This document shows positions 26,587-38,822 of a stretch of 64,000 nucleotides of DNA, piece by piece. This DNA is from Methyloversatilis discipulorum (GTDB lineage: Bacteria > Pseudomonadota > Gammaproteobacteria > Burkholderiales > Rhodocyclaceae): assembly GCF_000385375.1 (NCBI RefSeq), contig NZ_ARVV01000001.1:868001-932000 (forward strand). The letters are read 5' to 3'. Position numbers and translations under genes: made by a program. The notes under the pieces were generated by a model that was not told where the DNA came from, ran no database searches, and was given only the letters and a program-made list of their open reading frames with translations. Positions within the stretch are counted from its first letter, which is position 1. Each line of letters opens with the position of its first letter.

Positions 26587-27960
26587 TCATGGTTTGTCGG
26601 TGCGCAGGCTGCGCAGCTGCCGCACGACGGGTCGCGTGCCGCGTATCCAGTCGGGCATCGCGTCGACCGCCTGCTGCGCGCTGCGCAGATCGGCGAAATC
26701 GCCATAGATCACCGCCAGCTGCGTGTCGCCCGCGGTGTCCGTGCGGTAGGCACGCAGCTGCTGCGGATCAAGTGCGCGGCCCGCGCGACGCACATAGTCG
26801 AGCACGTGGTCGGCACGACCGGCGGGCACCGACATCAGTTGCACGAACCAGCGTTCGCCCGGGGCCGTCGTCGACCAGGCCCGGCTCGCCGTCAGCAGCG
26901 ATTCCAGAGGATCGGCCGGAGCCGGCGCAGGAGGCGCGGCCAGCTCACCTGTATTCGCGGGCAACGCGGCCGGGGTGGGCGGCGTCGGCGCTGTCGCTGC
27001 GGCCGCCTCCGCGCGGGCGGTCACCGTGTCGGCAACCGACGGTGCGGCCACCCGATCGCCGCGGCCGAGCAGATAGCCGGCGCCGACCAGCGCAACTCCG
27101 CCCAGCGTGAGCAGCAAGTTGCGCGCTGCCTTGCGCTGCGGCGGCAGGTCAGCGCGCGTCTGCGTGTCGGCGGCGGCGCGTTGCGCGTCGGCCAGCGTCA
27201 CCGCGTGTGCGTTGCGGGCGAAAGCGGCCAGCAGGGACTTGTCGGCCAGCACGTTGATGCGCCGGGTGAGACCGCCGGAATCGCGCGCGATGCGTGCCGT
27301 CGCCGCCCGCTCGAACACAGCCGGGCCGCGATAGCCGGCGGCGCGCATGCGGAAGTCGATGTAGGTCGCGACGTCATCCGGCGCCAGCGGGTCGAGCCGG
27401 AAGTGTTGCGTGATGCGGTCCTTCAGCTGTCGCATGTCCGGCCGGTCGAGCAGGGCGTCGAGTTCCGGCTGGCCGAACAGCGCGATCTTGATCAGCTTGT
27501 GGCGCTCGGATTCGAGATTGGACAGCAGGCGGATCTGTTCCAGCGTATCGGCCGGCATCGCATGCGCTTCGTCGATCAGCAGCACGATCTGCCGACCCGC
27601 CGAGAACTCGGCGACCAGCGCCTGCTGCACTGCGCGCAGCATGCGGTGAGCGCTGTCGCCAGCGGTGTCGGCGCAGCCCAGCTCGTCGGCCAGCACGGCC
27701 AGCAGCTCGCCGCGGTTCATCAGCGGATCGGCCAGGTAGATCGCGCGCAGGTGCGGCGGCAGTCTGCCAATCAGCACGCGTGCGAGCATGGTCTTGCCGG
27801 TGCCGACTTCGCCGCTCACCTTGACCAGACCCTCTTCGCGGCCGAGCGCGTAGACCAGCGCGTCGAGCAGCGCGCTGCGGTTGGCGCCGCCGAAGAAGAA
27901 GTCGGCGTGCGGGGTGATCAGGAAGGGCGCTTCGCGCAGGCCGAAGTGATCGAGATACAT
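26587..27960 (-). CDS. ExeA/MshM-type AAA ATPase with C-terminal SPOR-like domain
   Basis: 457 residues opening MYLDHFGLREAPF, the standard start of the ExeA/MshM family. Walker A GEVGTGKT (50-57) and Walker B IVLLIDEAH are present, then a transmembrane helix (about 288-305), a Pro/Ala linker and a periplasmic SPOR-like region (about 370-450, beginning ERWFVQLMS). These ATPases help place the secretin through peptidoglycan. The start is one base after the response-regulator stop. Confidence 0.88.
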   Translation of the reverse strand: MYLDHFGLREAPFLITPHADFFFGGANRSALLDALVYALGREEGLVKVSGEVGTGKTMLARVLIGRLPPHLRAIYLADPLMNRGELLAVLADELGCADTAGDSAHRMLRAVQQALVAEFSAGRQIVLLIDEAHAMPADTLEQIRLLSNLESERHKLIKIALFGQPELDALLDRPDMRQLKDRITQHFRLDPLAPDDVATYIDFRMRAAGYRGPAVFERAATARIARDSGGLTRRINVLADKSLLAAFARNAHAVTLADAQRAAADTQTRADLPPQRKAARNLLLTLGGVALVGAGYLLGRGDRVAAPSVADTVTARAEAAAATAPTPPTPAALPANTGELAAPPAPAPADPLESLLTASRAWSTTAPGERWFVQLMSVPAGRADHVLDYVRRAGRALDPQQLRAYRTDTAGDTQLAVIYGDFADLRSAQQAVDAMPDWIRGTRPVVRQLRSLRTDKP

Positions 27961-27961
27961 G

Positions 27962-29386
27962 TCAGTCCTGCGCGCCGGCGTCGCCGTCCGGCGCTTCCAT
28001 CCGGTGGTACAGCGTGGTGCGCGCGATGCCGAGCAGGCGCGCCGCAGCGCTGACGTTGCCGCGCGCCAGGCGCATGGCTGCATCTATATAGGCGGATTCC
28101 CACTCGCGCAGCTTGGCGTCGAGGCGGAAGCCGCCGGCGCGCAGTTCGGCAGTGGCGATGTCTATCAGGTCGCCGTCCTCGTCCGCAGCCGCGCCGCTGC
28201 GTATGGTCGGGTCGAACTCGGCGAGCAGGGCCTCGCGACCGACCTCCTGACCCGGATACTTCGTGGCGAGACGGATGACGATGTTGCGCAGTTCGCGCAC
28301 ATTGCCGGGAAAACCGTAGTCCAGCCACGCGGTGCGCGCCGCGGCATCGAGCGTGAAGGGCGGACGGGCGAGCTGGGCGCAGAACTGGCTGCGGAAATGA
28401 TCGAGCAGGCGCAGGCGGTCGTCGCCCATGTCGCGCAGCGGCGGCAGCGAAATGGTGAATACGCTGAGCCGGTGATAGAGGTCGGAGCGGAAGCGGCCGG
28501 CGCGCACTTCAGCGCCGAGGTCGCGGTTGGTGGCGGCGACGATGCGCGCGTTCGAGCGCCGCAACTGGGTTTCGCCGACGCGCTGGAATTCGCCGTTCTC
28601 CAGCACGCGCAGCAGCTTGGCCTGGAGGTCCAGCGGCAGTTCGCCGATCTCGTCGAGGAACAGCGTGCCGGCGGCGGCTTCCTCGAAATAGCCGGCGCGC
28701 GCCGACTGCGCGCCGGTGAAGGCGCCGCGGGCGTGACCGAACAGCGTGGGCTCGACCAGGCTGGGCGAGATCGCGGCGCAGTTCAGCGCCAGGAAGGGGC
28801 GGTCGCTGCCGCCGACGGCGTGCAGGCGGTTGGCCACGATGTCCTTGCCGGTGCCCGACTCGCCCTCGATCAGCACCGGGTAGGGCAGACGCGCGTACTG
28901 TTCTATCTGCGCGCGCAGGCGTTCCATCTGTGCGCTGATGCCGATCAGGGCCGGCAGCGCAGGCGAGTCTTCCTCGTGGCAGGTCCGGGCGAGCTGGCGC
29001 AGCAGCGCATTGAGCGCCTGCGGCTGCGCCGGTTTGGCGACGAATTCGGTGGCGCCGAGTGCGCGAGCGTGGCGCGCGACGTTCTCCTCGCCCTGGCCCG
29101 ACAGCACGACGATGCGCGTGTCCGGCGAATGTGCGAGCAGGTCGGCGATCAGCGCGTAGCCTTCATCCGGACGATGCGGGTTGGGCGGCAGGCCGAGATC
29201 GATCAGCGCCAGCGCCGGCGGACTCGCCTGCTCGCGCAGCCAACTGATGGCTGCGCTGCGCGACGCGTGACTGACCACGTCGAAATCCGCTTCAAGCAGG
29301 AAGGACAGCGAGTCGGCGATCAGCGGATCGTCGTCGACGATGAGCAGTCCTGGACGGCTTGCAGGGGATCGGGCTGAGTTCGGCAT
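27962..29386 (-). CDS. Sigma-54-dependent response regulator (NtrC family) heading the MSHA-like operon
   Basis: 474 residues: receiver domain with D18-D20 acidic pocket, phospho-acceptor D63 and K118; AAA+ domain with Walker A GESGTGK (175-181) and GAFTGA (221-226); Fis-type helix-turn-helix at the C-terminus with [13 protein letters not shown]. It resembles PrsR/PilR-type regulators. No sensor kinase is adjacent, so its partner is elsewhere. It is the first gene of the long operon and could control it or other envelope genes. Confidence 0.92.
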   Translation of the reverse strand: MPNSARSPASRPGLLIVDDDPLIADSLSFLLEADFDVVSHASRSAAISWLREQASPPALALIDLGLPPNPHRPDEGYALIADLLAHSPDTRIVVLSGQGEENVARHARALGATEFVAKPAQPQALNALLRQLARTCHEEDSPALPALIGISAQMERLRAQIEQYARLPYPVLIEGESGTGKDIVANRLHAVGGSDRPFLALNCAAISPSLVEPTLFGHARGAFTGAQSARAGYFEEAAAGTLFLDEIGELPLDLQAKLLRVLENGEFQRVGETQLRRSNARIVAATNRDLGAEVRAGRFRSDLYHRLSVFTISLPPLRDMGDDRLRLLDHFRSQFCAQLARPPFTLDAAARTAWLDYGFPGNVRELRNIVIRLATKYPGQEVGREALLAEFDPTIRSGAAADEDGDLIDIATAELRAGGFRLDAKLREWESAYIDAAMRLARGNVSAAARLLGIARTTLYHRMEAPDGDAGAQD

Positions 29387-29494
29387 GTGTGCCGGCCATC
29401 ATAGCGCAGCGCGCAGCGGTGGATTCCGCCCGGCGGGGCCGGCCGGCGCGTCTGCTACAATCCGCGACCTTTACCACAAGACCGTTCCGCGCTC

Positions 29495-30316
29495 GTGTCC
29501 GCTTCCCCTCCGGCCGAAGACATTCTGGTCGACCTGTCGAGTGTCGACTTCGCGTACGACAAGCGGCCCATCCTGACCGGCATCAATCTGCGCATTCCGC
29601 GCGGCAAGCTTGTCGCCATCATGGGCGGCAGCGGCTGCGGCAAGACCACGCTGCTGCGTCTGATCGGTGGCCAGCTCAAGCCCACCGCCGGCCGCATCCA
29701 GGTGGCCGAGCACGATCTGGCCAAGCTGTCGCGCCGCGACATGTACGCGCTGCGCCGGCGCATGGGCATGCTGTTCCAGTTCGGCGCGCTGTTCACCGAT
29801 CTGACGGTGTTCGACAACGTCGCTTTCCCGCTGCGCGAGCACACCGATCTGCCGGAAGACATGATCCGCGATCTGGTGCTGATGAAGCTGCACGCGGTCG
29901 GTCTGCGCGGCGCGCACAAGCTGATGCCGAACGAGCTGTCGGGCGGCATGTCGCGCCGGGTGGCGCTGGCGCGCGCGGTGGCGCTGGATCCGATGCTCAT
30001 CATGTACGACGAGCCTTTCGCCGGTCTCGATCCGATTTCGCTGGCGGTGGTCGGGCAGCTCATCCGCAAGCTCAACGATGCGCTCGGTGCAAGTTCCATC
30101 ATGGTGACGCACGACGTGCACGAATCGCTGGAAATCGTCGATTACATCTACTTCCTGTCCGGCGGCAAGGTGGTCGCACAAGGCACGCCGGACGAAATCC
30201 GCGCCTCGACCGACCCCTTCGTGAAGCAGTTCGTCAATGCCGAAACCGACGGGCCGCTGCCTTTCCACTATCCGACCGACGACTACCGCAAGGCCTTGAT
30301 GGAGGTCCGTTCATGA
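29495..30316 (+). CDS. mlaF: Phospholipid-transport ABC ATPase MlaF
   Basis: 273 residues, GTG start. Walker A GGSGCGKTT (near 46), signature LSGGMSRRVALAR and Walker B MLIMYDEPFAGLD are intact. MlaF powers the MlaFEDB inner-membrane complex that moves phospholipids between membranes. A TACAAT hexamer at 29456-29461 could be its -10 box, but no -35 is clear. It is divergent from the response-regulator gene and overlaps mlaE. Confidence 0.94.
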   Translation: MSASPPAEDILVDLSSVDFAYDKRPILTGINLRIPRGKLVAIMGGSGCGKTTLLRLIGGQLKPTAGRIQVAEHDLAKLSRRDMYALRRRMGMLFQFGALFTDLTVFDNVAFPLREHTDLPEDMIRDLVLMKLHAVGLRGAHKLMPNELSGGMSRRVALARAVALDPMLIMYDEPFAGLDPISLAVVGQLIRKLNDALGASSIMVTHDVHESLEIVDYIYFLSGGKVVAQGTPDEIRASTDPFVKQFVNAETDGPLPFHYPTDDYRKALMEVRS

Positions 30317-31101
30317 TCGCGCGTGTCTTCCGCGCCATGGGCGCCCGCACCGTCGATGGCATCTGGCGACTCGGTTTTGCCACCCGCTTCTTCTTCGCCA
30401 TCCTGCTGCGCTCCGGCACCTCGTTCGCGCGCTTTCAGCTGACGATACGCGAGGTGTTTTCCACCGGCGTGCTGTCGCTGATCATCATTCTGGTGTCCGG
30501 CTTCTTCGTCGGCCTGGTGCTCGGCCTGCAGGGCTACGAAACGCTGCAGCGCTACGGTTCCAGCGAGGCGCTGGGCATTCTGGTCGCACTGTCGCTGGTA
30601 CGCGAACTGGGTCCGGTAGTCGCCGGCCTGCTGTTCGCCAGTCGCGCCGGCTCGGCGCTGACTGCCGAAATCGGCCTGATGAAGACGACCGAGCAGCTGA
30701 AGGCGATGGACATGATGGCGGTTGACCCGATCGCCCGCGTCGTCGCGCCGCGCTTCTGGGGTGGCGTCATTTCGATGCCGCTGCTGGCCGCCCTGTTCTC
30801 GACCATGGGCGTGTTCGGTGCCTGGTTCATCGGCGTCGTGTTCATCGGCGTCGACGACGGCGCTTTCTGGTCACAGATGCAGGCGTCGGTCGATTTCCGA
30901 TACGACATCGTGAACGGCGTCATCAAGAGCGTCGTTTTCGGCTTCGCGGTCGCGCTGATCGCGGTTTTCGAAGGTTATGACTCGGCGCCCACCGCCGAGG
31001 GCGTGTCGCGGGCGATCACCCGTACCGTCGTCAATTCGGCGCTGGCCATTCTGGCGCTGGACTTTGTGCTGACCTCCTTCATGTTCAGGGGCAATGGATG
31101 A
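30313..31101 (+). CDS. mlaE: Phospholipid-transport permease MlaE
   Basis: 262 residues, five or six membrane helices, with family motifs LVRELGPVVAGLLFASRAGSA and EIGLMKTTEQLKAMDMM. Its start overlaps the mlaF stop (ATGA) and its stop overlaps mlaD. It is the transmembrane subunit of the Mla transporter. Confidence 0.96.
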   Translation: MIARVFRAMGARTVDGIWRLGFATRFFFAILLRSGTSFARFQLTIREVFSTGVLSLIIILVSGFFVGLVLGLQGYETLQRYGSSEALGILVALSLVRELGPVVAGLLFASRAGSALTAEIGLMKTTEQLKAMDMMAVDPIARVVAPRFWGGVISMPLLAALFSTMGVFGAWFIGVVFIGVDDGAFWSQMQASVDFRYDIVNGVIKSVVFGFAVALIAVFEGYDSAPTAEGVSRAITRTVVNSALAILALDFVLTSFMFRGNG

Positions 31102-31574
31102 ACCGTACCGTTCTCGACCTGTGGGTCGGTGTTTTTGTCGCCGTCGGCGTGGCTGCAGTGTTGTTTCTGGCACTAAAGGTCGGCAACCTTGCGTCCGCTA
31201 ACATCGGGGAGACATACAGGCTGCAAGCCAACTTTGATAACATCGGCGGCCTGAAACCGCGTGCGCCCGTCAAAAGCTCGGGCGTCGTGGTGGGCCGGGT
31301 GACGGAAATCACTTTTGACCCGAATCTGTATGTCGCCGTGGTGAAAATGGATGTGGACAAGCGCTACAGTTTCCCGCGCGACACCTTCGCAACCATTCTG
31401 ACCTCGGGTTTGCTGGGTGAGCAGTACATCGGTTTCGAAGTCGGTGGCGACACCGAAATGCTTCAGGCCGGTGCCACCATCACCAAGACGCAGTCTGCAG
31501 TGGTGCTTGAAAAGCTGATCAGCCAGTTCATGTTCAACAAGGCTGCCGAGAGCCCGACCGCTCCCGAGCAGTGA
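31098..31574 (+). CDS. mlaD: Phospholipid-binding MCE protein MlaD
   Basis: 158 residues: one N-terminal transmembrane helix (about 8-28) and a single MCE domain (about 38-118) with NIGGLKPRAPVKSSGVVVG. It forms the periplasmic hexameric ring on MlaE that takes lipids from MlaC. Length is normal for the family. Confidence 0.95.
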   Translation: MNRTVLDLWVGVFVAVGVAAVLFLALKVGNLASANIGETYRLQANFDNIGGLKPRAPVKSSGVVVGRVTEITFDPNLYVAVVKMDVDKRYSFPRDTFATILTSGLLGEQYIGFEVGGDTEMLQAGATITKTQSAVVLEKLISQFMFNKAAESPTAPEQ

Positions 31575-31606
31575 CGTACCGAATGCATAGCCGGGAAGCC
31601 CGACAG

Positions 31607-32488
31607 ATGACCAAAACCAACAAGCAGTCGAATCTCAACATCCGCTCGGTGCTTGCCGCCACCGCTGCAGCCGTGCTGTTCACCGGCTGTGCGACCTCGG
31701 GCAATCCCAAGGATCCGATCGAAGGCTACAACCGCGCGATGTTCTCGTTCAACGAGACGGTCGACAAGGCGGTGATCAAGCCGGTCGCCCAAGGCTACGA
31801 CTTCGTGATGCCGGATCCGGTGCAGACCGGCGTCTCCAATTTCTTCGCCAACATCGCCGACCTGTGGACGGGCGTAAACAACCTGCTGCAGGGCAAGCCG
31901 GTCGATGCGCTCTCGGACGCTGGCCGCGTGCTGGTCAACTCGACCCTGGGCATTCTCGGCCTGTTCGACGTCGCGACGCCGATGGGCCTCGAAAAGCACG
32001 AGGAAGATTTCGGTCAGACCCTCGGCCGCTGGGGTGTCGGCGACGGCGCCTACGTCGTGCTGCCGATTCTCGGCCCGCGCACCGTGCGTGATACCTTCGG
32101 TCTTGCTGCAGACATCTATGTCGACCCGGTGCGTGACGCCGATGCTCATCGCGGCTACCGCAACACCGCCATCGCGCTGCGCGCCATCGACACCCGCGCC
32201 AACCTGCTGAAGGCAGAGGATGCGCTCGAAGCGGCGGCCATCGACAAGTACGCTTATGTGCGCGACGCCTATCTGCAGCATCGCCGCAGTGCCATCCATG
32301 ACGGCAACCCGCCGCGCGAAGCCGATGACTCGGCGTCGCTGCCCAGCGAGAACCTTCTGACGATGGAACCGCTCGAATCGACATGGACGATGATGCTTGT
32401 CGGCGCGCCGGAGAAGTCGGACGTTGATGCAGCGAATGCGTCCGAGCCGGCCACCGAACCGGTGGACACCGCAGCCGTCTCGTTCTGA
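31607..32488 (+). CDS. mlaA: Outer-membrane lipoprotein MlaA (VacJ)
   Basis: 293 residues from ATG 31607, which has GGGAAG upstream; in-frame GTG 31571 and ATG 31583 are alternatives. Lipobox LFTGC near residue 28. The MlaA core (about 35-240) includes DPIEGYNRAMFSFNE and ILGPRTVRDTFG. A C-terminal tail of about 50 residues, rich in Glu, Ala and Pro and ending in Phe, extends beyond the usual family length. MlaA removes misplaced phospholipids from the outer leaflet. Confidence 0.94.
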   Translation: MTKTNKQSNLNIRSVLAATAAAVLFTGCATSGNPKDPIEGYNRAMFSFNETVDKAVIKPVAQGYDFVMPDPVQTGVSNFFANIADLWTGVNNLLQGKPVDALSDAGRVLVNSTLGILGLFDVATPMGLEKHEEDFGQTLGRWGVGDGAYVVLPILGPRTVRDTFGLAADIYVDPVRDADAHRGYRNTAIALRAIDTRANLLKAEDALEAAAIDKYAYVRDAYLQHRRSAIHDGNPPREADDSASLPSENLLTMEPLESTWTMMLVGAPEKSDVDAANASEPATEPVDTAAVSF

Positions 32489-32528
32489 TCGGCAAGCCCG
32501 GCGCCACGCCGGGCAGCGCGGTCATCAC

Positions 32529-32561
32529 GGCCTGTCGCGTTCCGACAGGCCTCTTTCTTTT
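32529..32561 (+). terminator. Terminator-like hairpin between mlaA and mlaC
   Basis: GGCCTGTCG (32529-32537), a 5-base loop, CGACAGGCC (32543-32551), then TCTTTCTTTT. The stem is a perfect 9 bp. It ends 12 bases before the mlaC start, so it may reduce rather than stop transcription into mlaC. Confidence 0.75.
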
Positions 32562-32573
32562 CCGGGAGCACAT

Positions 32574-33218
32574 ATGTTCAAGCGCTTTGTTCAATTACTG
32601 ATGGTTGCCTTCGCCGCAAGTGCGGTCGCGCAGGCAAACGTGCTGAAGGCGCCGGACGTGCTGGTCAAGGAAGTGACCGAGGATGTCCTGACCACGCTGC
32701 GCACCGATCCGTCGATCAAGGCCGGCGATACGGCCAAGACGGCGGAACTGGTCGAAACCCGCGTGCTGCCGCATTTCAATTTCACGCGCATGACGGCGCT
32801 GGCGCTCGGCAAGGAGTGGCGCGCGACGACGCCCGAGCAGAAGAAGGTGCTGACCGAAGAGTTCCGCACCCTGCTGGTGCGTACCTATTCGAACGCGCTG
32901 ACCAGCTACCGCAACCAGACCGTCGATTACCGCCCGTTCAAGATGGGCGCCGCCGACACCGACGTGACGGTGCGCACGCAGATCAACCAGCCGGGCGGTC
33001 GCCCGATTCCGCTCGACTACGCGCTGGAGAAGAAGGAAGAGGGCTGGAAGGTGTACGACGTGATGGTGTCGGGCGTCAGCCTGGTGACCAACTACCGCGA
33101 AACCTTTGCCGCAGAGATACGTGCCGGCGGTGTCGATGGTCTGGTCAAGACGCTGCGCGCCAAGAACGCATCGACCGCACCGGCTCCGTTGCCTGCGCCG
33201 GCTGCGGCGGCCAAATGA
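32574..33218 (+). CDS. mlaC: Periplasmic phospholipid-binding protein MlaC
   Basis: 214 residues with a signal peptide (about 1-22) and the MlaC fold (Tol-Tol-Ttg2), including ETRVLPHFNFTRMTALALG. It shuttles phospholipids between MlaA and MlaD. The start ATG at 32574 has GGGAG upstream. The C-terminus ends in an Ala/Pro-rich tail. The stop overlaps the mlaB start. Confidence 0.94.
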   Translation: MFKRFVQLLMVAFAASAVAQANVLKAPDVLVKEVTEDVLTTLRTDPSIKAGDTAKTAELVETRVLPHFNFTRMTALALGKEWRATTPEQKKVLTEEFRTLLVRTYSNALTSYRNQTVDYRPFKMGAADTDVTVRTQINQPGGRPIPLDYALEKKEEGWKVYDVMVSGVSLVTNYRETFAAEIRAGGVDGLVKTLRAKNASTAPAPLPAPAAAAK

Positions 33219-33514
33219 TCGCGCTCGACAACGGCGTGCTGCGCGTCAGCGGCACGATGCGACTGCCCGAGGCGATGGCGCTGCGCGACGCCGGTCTGGC
33301 GCTGCTGCCTTCGGCAAAGTCGATCGACCTGTCGGCAGTCGAGGACGTCGATTCGTCGGCCATCGCCGTGCTGCTCGCGTGGGAACGTGCGAGCGGCGGC
33401 AGCGATGGCCCGCTGCCGGTCACGGGGGCACCGGCCGGACTGACCAGCCTGGCCCGACTGTACGAGGTGTCGTCCTACTGCGGACTGGACGCCGACGACG
33501 CGACCGCTCGCTGA
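33215..33514 (+). CDS. mlaB: STAS-domain protein MlaB
   Basis: 99 residues, STAS domain with the conserved DLSAVEDVDSSAIAVLLAW stretch near 38-56, including the Asp-Ser-Ser loop. MlaB binds MlaF and is needed for its stability and activity. It overlaps mlaC by 4 bases. Confidence 0.9.
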   Translation: MIALDNGVLRVSGTMRLPEAMALRDAGLALLPSAKSIDLSAVEDVDSSAIAVLLAWERASGGSDGPLPVTGAPAGLTSLARLYEVSSYCGLDADDATAR

Positions 33515-33562
33515 TGTGTGCTTCTTCCGGCCTCCTGTGGGGGCCGGTACTGCAGTTCTTTC

Positions 33563-34476
<914 letters not shown>

Positions 34477-34477
<1 letters not shown>

Positions 34478-35235
34478 TGAGCATGGCCCTGCGTACCCTG
34501 CTGTACAAGGAGTTGTTGCGCTTCTGGAAGGTGAGCTTCCAGACCGTGGCGGCGCCGGTGCTGACCGCGCTGCTCTACCTGTTGGTGTTTTCGCACGTGC
34601 TCGACCGCCAGGTCGAAGTCTATGGCGGTGTCAGCTATACCGCCTTCCTGGTGCCGGGCTTGGTCATGATGAGCCTGCTGCAGAATGCGTTCTCGAACAG
34701 CTCGTCGTCGCTGATCCAGTCCAAGGTGACCGGCAACATCGTGTTCGTGCTGCTGCCTCCGATTTCCTACCGCGAGTTCTTCGCCGCCTATGTGCTGGCC
34801 GCGGTGATACGTGGCCTGGTGGTTGGCGCGGGCGTCTGGCTGGTGACGTTGTGGTTCGTTGAACTGCCTTATGCCCATCCGCTGTGGATACTGTTCTTTG
34901 CCACCGTGGGTGGAGCAATTCTTGCAAGTCTCGGCGTGATTGCGGGCATCTGGGCCGACAAGTTCGACCAGCTGGCCGCTTTCCAGAATTTCGTCGTGAT
35001 GCCGCTCACCTTCCTGTCGGGTGTGTTCTACTCCATACACACGCTGCCCGACTTCTGGCAGGCGGTGTCGCACCTGAACCCTTTTTTCTACATGATCGAC
35101 GGTTTCCGTTACGGCTTCTTCGGACAGTCGGACGTCTCCCCGTGGATCAGCGCCCTGGTCGCGGGCGGCAGTTTCGCGGTGCTTGCGGGCATCACGCTGA
35201 ACATGCTGGCGCGCGGCTACAAACTGAGAAGTTGA
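34477..35235 (+). CDS. ABC-2 type permease (YadH-like)
   Basis: 252 residues with six predicted membrane helices and the ABC-2 motif LPLTFLSGVFYSIHTLP-like sequence near residue 171 to 185. Its ATG begins inside the stop of the ATPase gene. Together they form an exporter with unknown substrate. Confidence 0.92.
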
Positions 35236-35237
35236 AC

Positions 35238-36741
<1,504 letters not shown>

Positions 36742-36768
36742 CGACACGCCATCCATACGAGGCACACC

Positions 36769-37413
36769 GTGCAAGGCATCACCCTGGCGCTGTCCAAAGG
36801 GCGCATCTTCGAAGAAACGCTGCCGCTGCTGGCAGCGGCCGGCATCGTGCCGACCGACGATCCGGAGTCGTCGCGCAAGCTCATCATCGGCACCAACCGG
36901 CCTGACGTACGCCTGGTCATCGTGCGCGCCTCCGATACGCCGACCTATGTGCAGTACGGTGCGGCCGACCTCGGCATCGCCGGCAAGGACGTGCTGCTGG
37001 AGCATGGCGGCGCCGGCCTCTACCAGCCCATCGACCTGAATATCGCGCGTTGCCGTCTCAGCGTCGCAGTGCCCGCGGGTTTCGATTACGAACAGGCGGT
37101 ACGCCGCGGCGCGCGGCTCAAGGTGGCGACCAAGTATGTGCACACCGCGCGCGAACATTTCGCCGCCAAGGGCGTCCACGTCGACCTGATCAAGCTGTAC
37201 GGATCGATGGAGCTGGCGCCGCTGGTCGGGCTGGCCGACGCCATCGTCGATCTGGTCAGCAGTGGTGGCACCTTGCGTGCGAACAATCTGGTCGAGGTCG
37301 AACACATCATGGACATCAGCTCGCGTCTGGTCATCAATCAGGCGGCGCTCAAGGTGAAGCACGATCTGCTGACACCCATCCTGGAGGCGATTCAGGGGGC
37401 GGTGCAGGCATGA
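36769..37413 (+). CDS. hisG: ATP phosphoribosyltransferase HisG, short form
   Basis: 214 residues, GTG start with GAGG upstream. It has the HisG core with [15 protein letters not shown] and the signature [19 protein letters not shown], but lacks the C-terminal regulatory domain. The short form works with HisZ, which is not in this window. It catalyses the first step of histidine synthesis. Confidence 0.96.
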   Translation: MQGITLALSKGRIFEETLPLLAAAGIVPTDDPESSRKLIIGTNRPDVRLVIVRASDTPTYVQYGAADLGIAGKDVLLEHGGAGLYQPIDLNIARCRLSVAVPAGFDYEQAVRRGARLKVATKYVHTAREHFAAKGVHVDLIKLYGSMELAPLVGLADAIVDLVSSGGTLRANNLVEVEHIMDISSRLVINQAALKVKHDLLTPILEAIQGAVQA

Positions 37414-38717
37414 GCGTGACGAAGATCAGCCGGTTCGACTCCGGTGCCGCCGATTTTCTCGATAGTCTGGACACGCTTCTGGCTTTCGAAAGTTCGACCG
37501 ACGACGCGATTGAGACGGCAGTCGCCGGCATCCTGCGCGACGTGCGGGCGCGCGGCGACGAAGCCGTCATGGACTACACGCGCCGTTTTGACCGCATGGA
37601 CTGCGCCGCCATGGTCGAACTCGAACTGCCGCGCAGCGAGCTTGACGCCGCCTACGCCGGACTGAGCGATACCCAGCGCACCGCGCTGGCCGAAGCCGCC
37701 GACCGCGTGCGTATCTATCACGAGCGCCAGAAGCAGGATTCCTGGGAATACGCCGAAGCCGACGGCACCCGTCTCGGCCAGAAGGTGACGCCGCTGGACC
37801 GCGTCGGCCTCTACGTGCCGGGCGGCCGCGCGTCCTACCCCAGTTCGGTGCTGATGAACGCGATTCCGGCCAAGGTCGCGGGCGTCAAGGAACTGATCAT
37901 GGTGGTGCCGACGCCCGGCGGCGAGCGCAATCCGCTGGTGCTGGCTGCCGCGGCGATCACCGGCGTCGATCGGGTGTTCACGATAGGCGGTGCACAGGCG
38001 GTCGCCGCGCTCGCCTACGGCACGCGGACCATTCCGCAGGTGGACAAGATCGTCGGTCCGGGCAACGCCTATGTCGCCAGCGCCAAGCGACGCGTGTTCG
38101 GTACGGTCGGCATCGACATGGTGGCCGGGCCGTCCGAGGTACTCATCATTTCCGACGGCCACGGCAATCCGGACTGGGTGGCAATGGACCTGTTCGCCCA
38201 GGCCGAGCACGACGAACTGGCGCAGTCCATCCTGCTGTGCACCGACGCCGCCTTCCTCGACCGCGTGCACGCGTCGATCGACCGTCTGCTGGCGGAAATG
38301 CCGCGCCGCGACACCATCGCCACTTCGCTTGCCAACCGTGGCGCATTGATCAAGGTGCGCGATCTGGCCGAGGCCTGTGACCTCGCCAACCGCATCGCGC
38401 CCGAGCACCTGGAAATCTGTACCGAGGATCCGCGCGCGCTGGTCGACAGCATCCGTCACGCCGGCGCGATGTTCCTCGGCCACTACTCGGTCGAGGCGCT
38501 GGGCGACTACTGCGCCGGGCCGAATCACGTGCTGCCGACCATGCGCAGCGCGCGCTTCTCCAGCCCGCTGGGCGTGTACGACTTCCAGAAGCGCACGTCC
38601 ATTCTCGACATTTCGGCCGAGGGCGCGCAGAAGCTGGGCCGTATCGCCTCGGTACTGGCGCACGGCGAGGGCCTGCAGGCGCACGCCCGCTCGGCGGAAA
38701 TGCGGCTGAAGGACTGA
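37410..38717 (+). CDS. hisD: Histidinol dehydrogenase HisD
   Basis: 435 residues, start overlapping the hisG stop. The family signature runs from about residue 232 ([16 protein letters not shown]) and contains the zinc-site region [10 protein letters not shown]. It oxidises histidinol to histidine in two NAD-dependent steps. It is followed by a hairpin, and the usual next gene hisC is not in place. Confidence 0.97.
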   Translation: MSVTKISRFDSGAADFLDSLDTLLAFESSTDDAIETAVAGILRDVRARGDEAVMDYTRRFDRMDCAAMVELELPRSELDAAYAGLSDTQRTALAEAADRVRIYHERQKQDSWEYAEADGTRLGQKVTPLDRVGLYVPGGRASYPSSVLMNAIPAKVAGVKELIMVVPTPGGERNPLVLAAAAITGVDRVFTIGGAQAVAALAYGTRTIPQVDKIVGPGNAYVASAKRRVFGTVGIDMVAGPSEVLIISDGHGNPDWVAMDLFAQAEHDELAQSILLCTDAAFLDRVHASIDRLLAEMPRRDTIATSLANRGALIKVRDLAEACDLANRIAPEHLEICTEDPRALVDSIRHAGAMFLGHYSVEALGDYCAGPNHVLPTMRSARFSSPLGVYDFQKRTSILDISAEGAQKLGRIASVLAHGEGLQAHARSAEMRLKD

Positions 38718-38730
38718 CTTCCACGCGGCC

Positions 38731-38761
38731 ACGACCCGGCGTACAGTGGCGCCCGGGTCGT
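38731..38761. other. Hairpin after hisD
   Basis: ACGACCCGG (38731-38739) and CCGGGTCGT (38753-38761) form a perfect 9-bp stem with a 13-base loop. There is no T run. It could slow or end transcription of hisGD before the inserted segment. Confidence 0.5.
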
Positions 38762-38822
38762 GCGCCCGACCTGACCGGTCATGCGCACGTCGTTGCAGCA
38801 GTGAACCGATCAGGGAGCAGCC

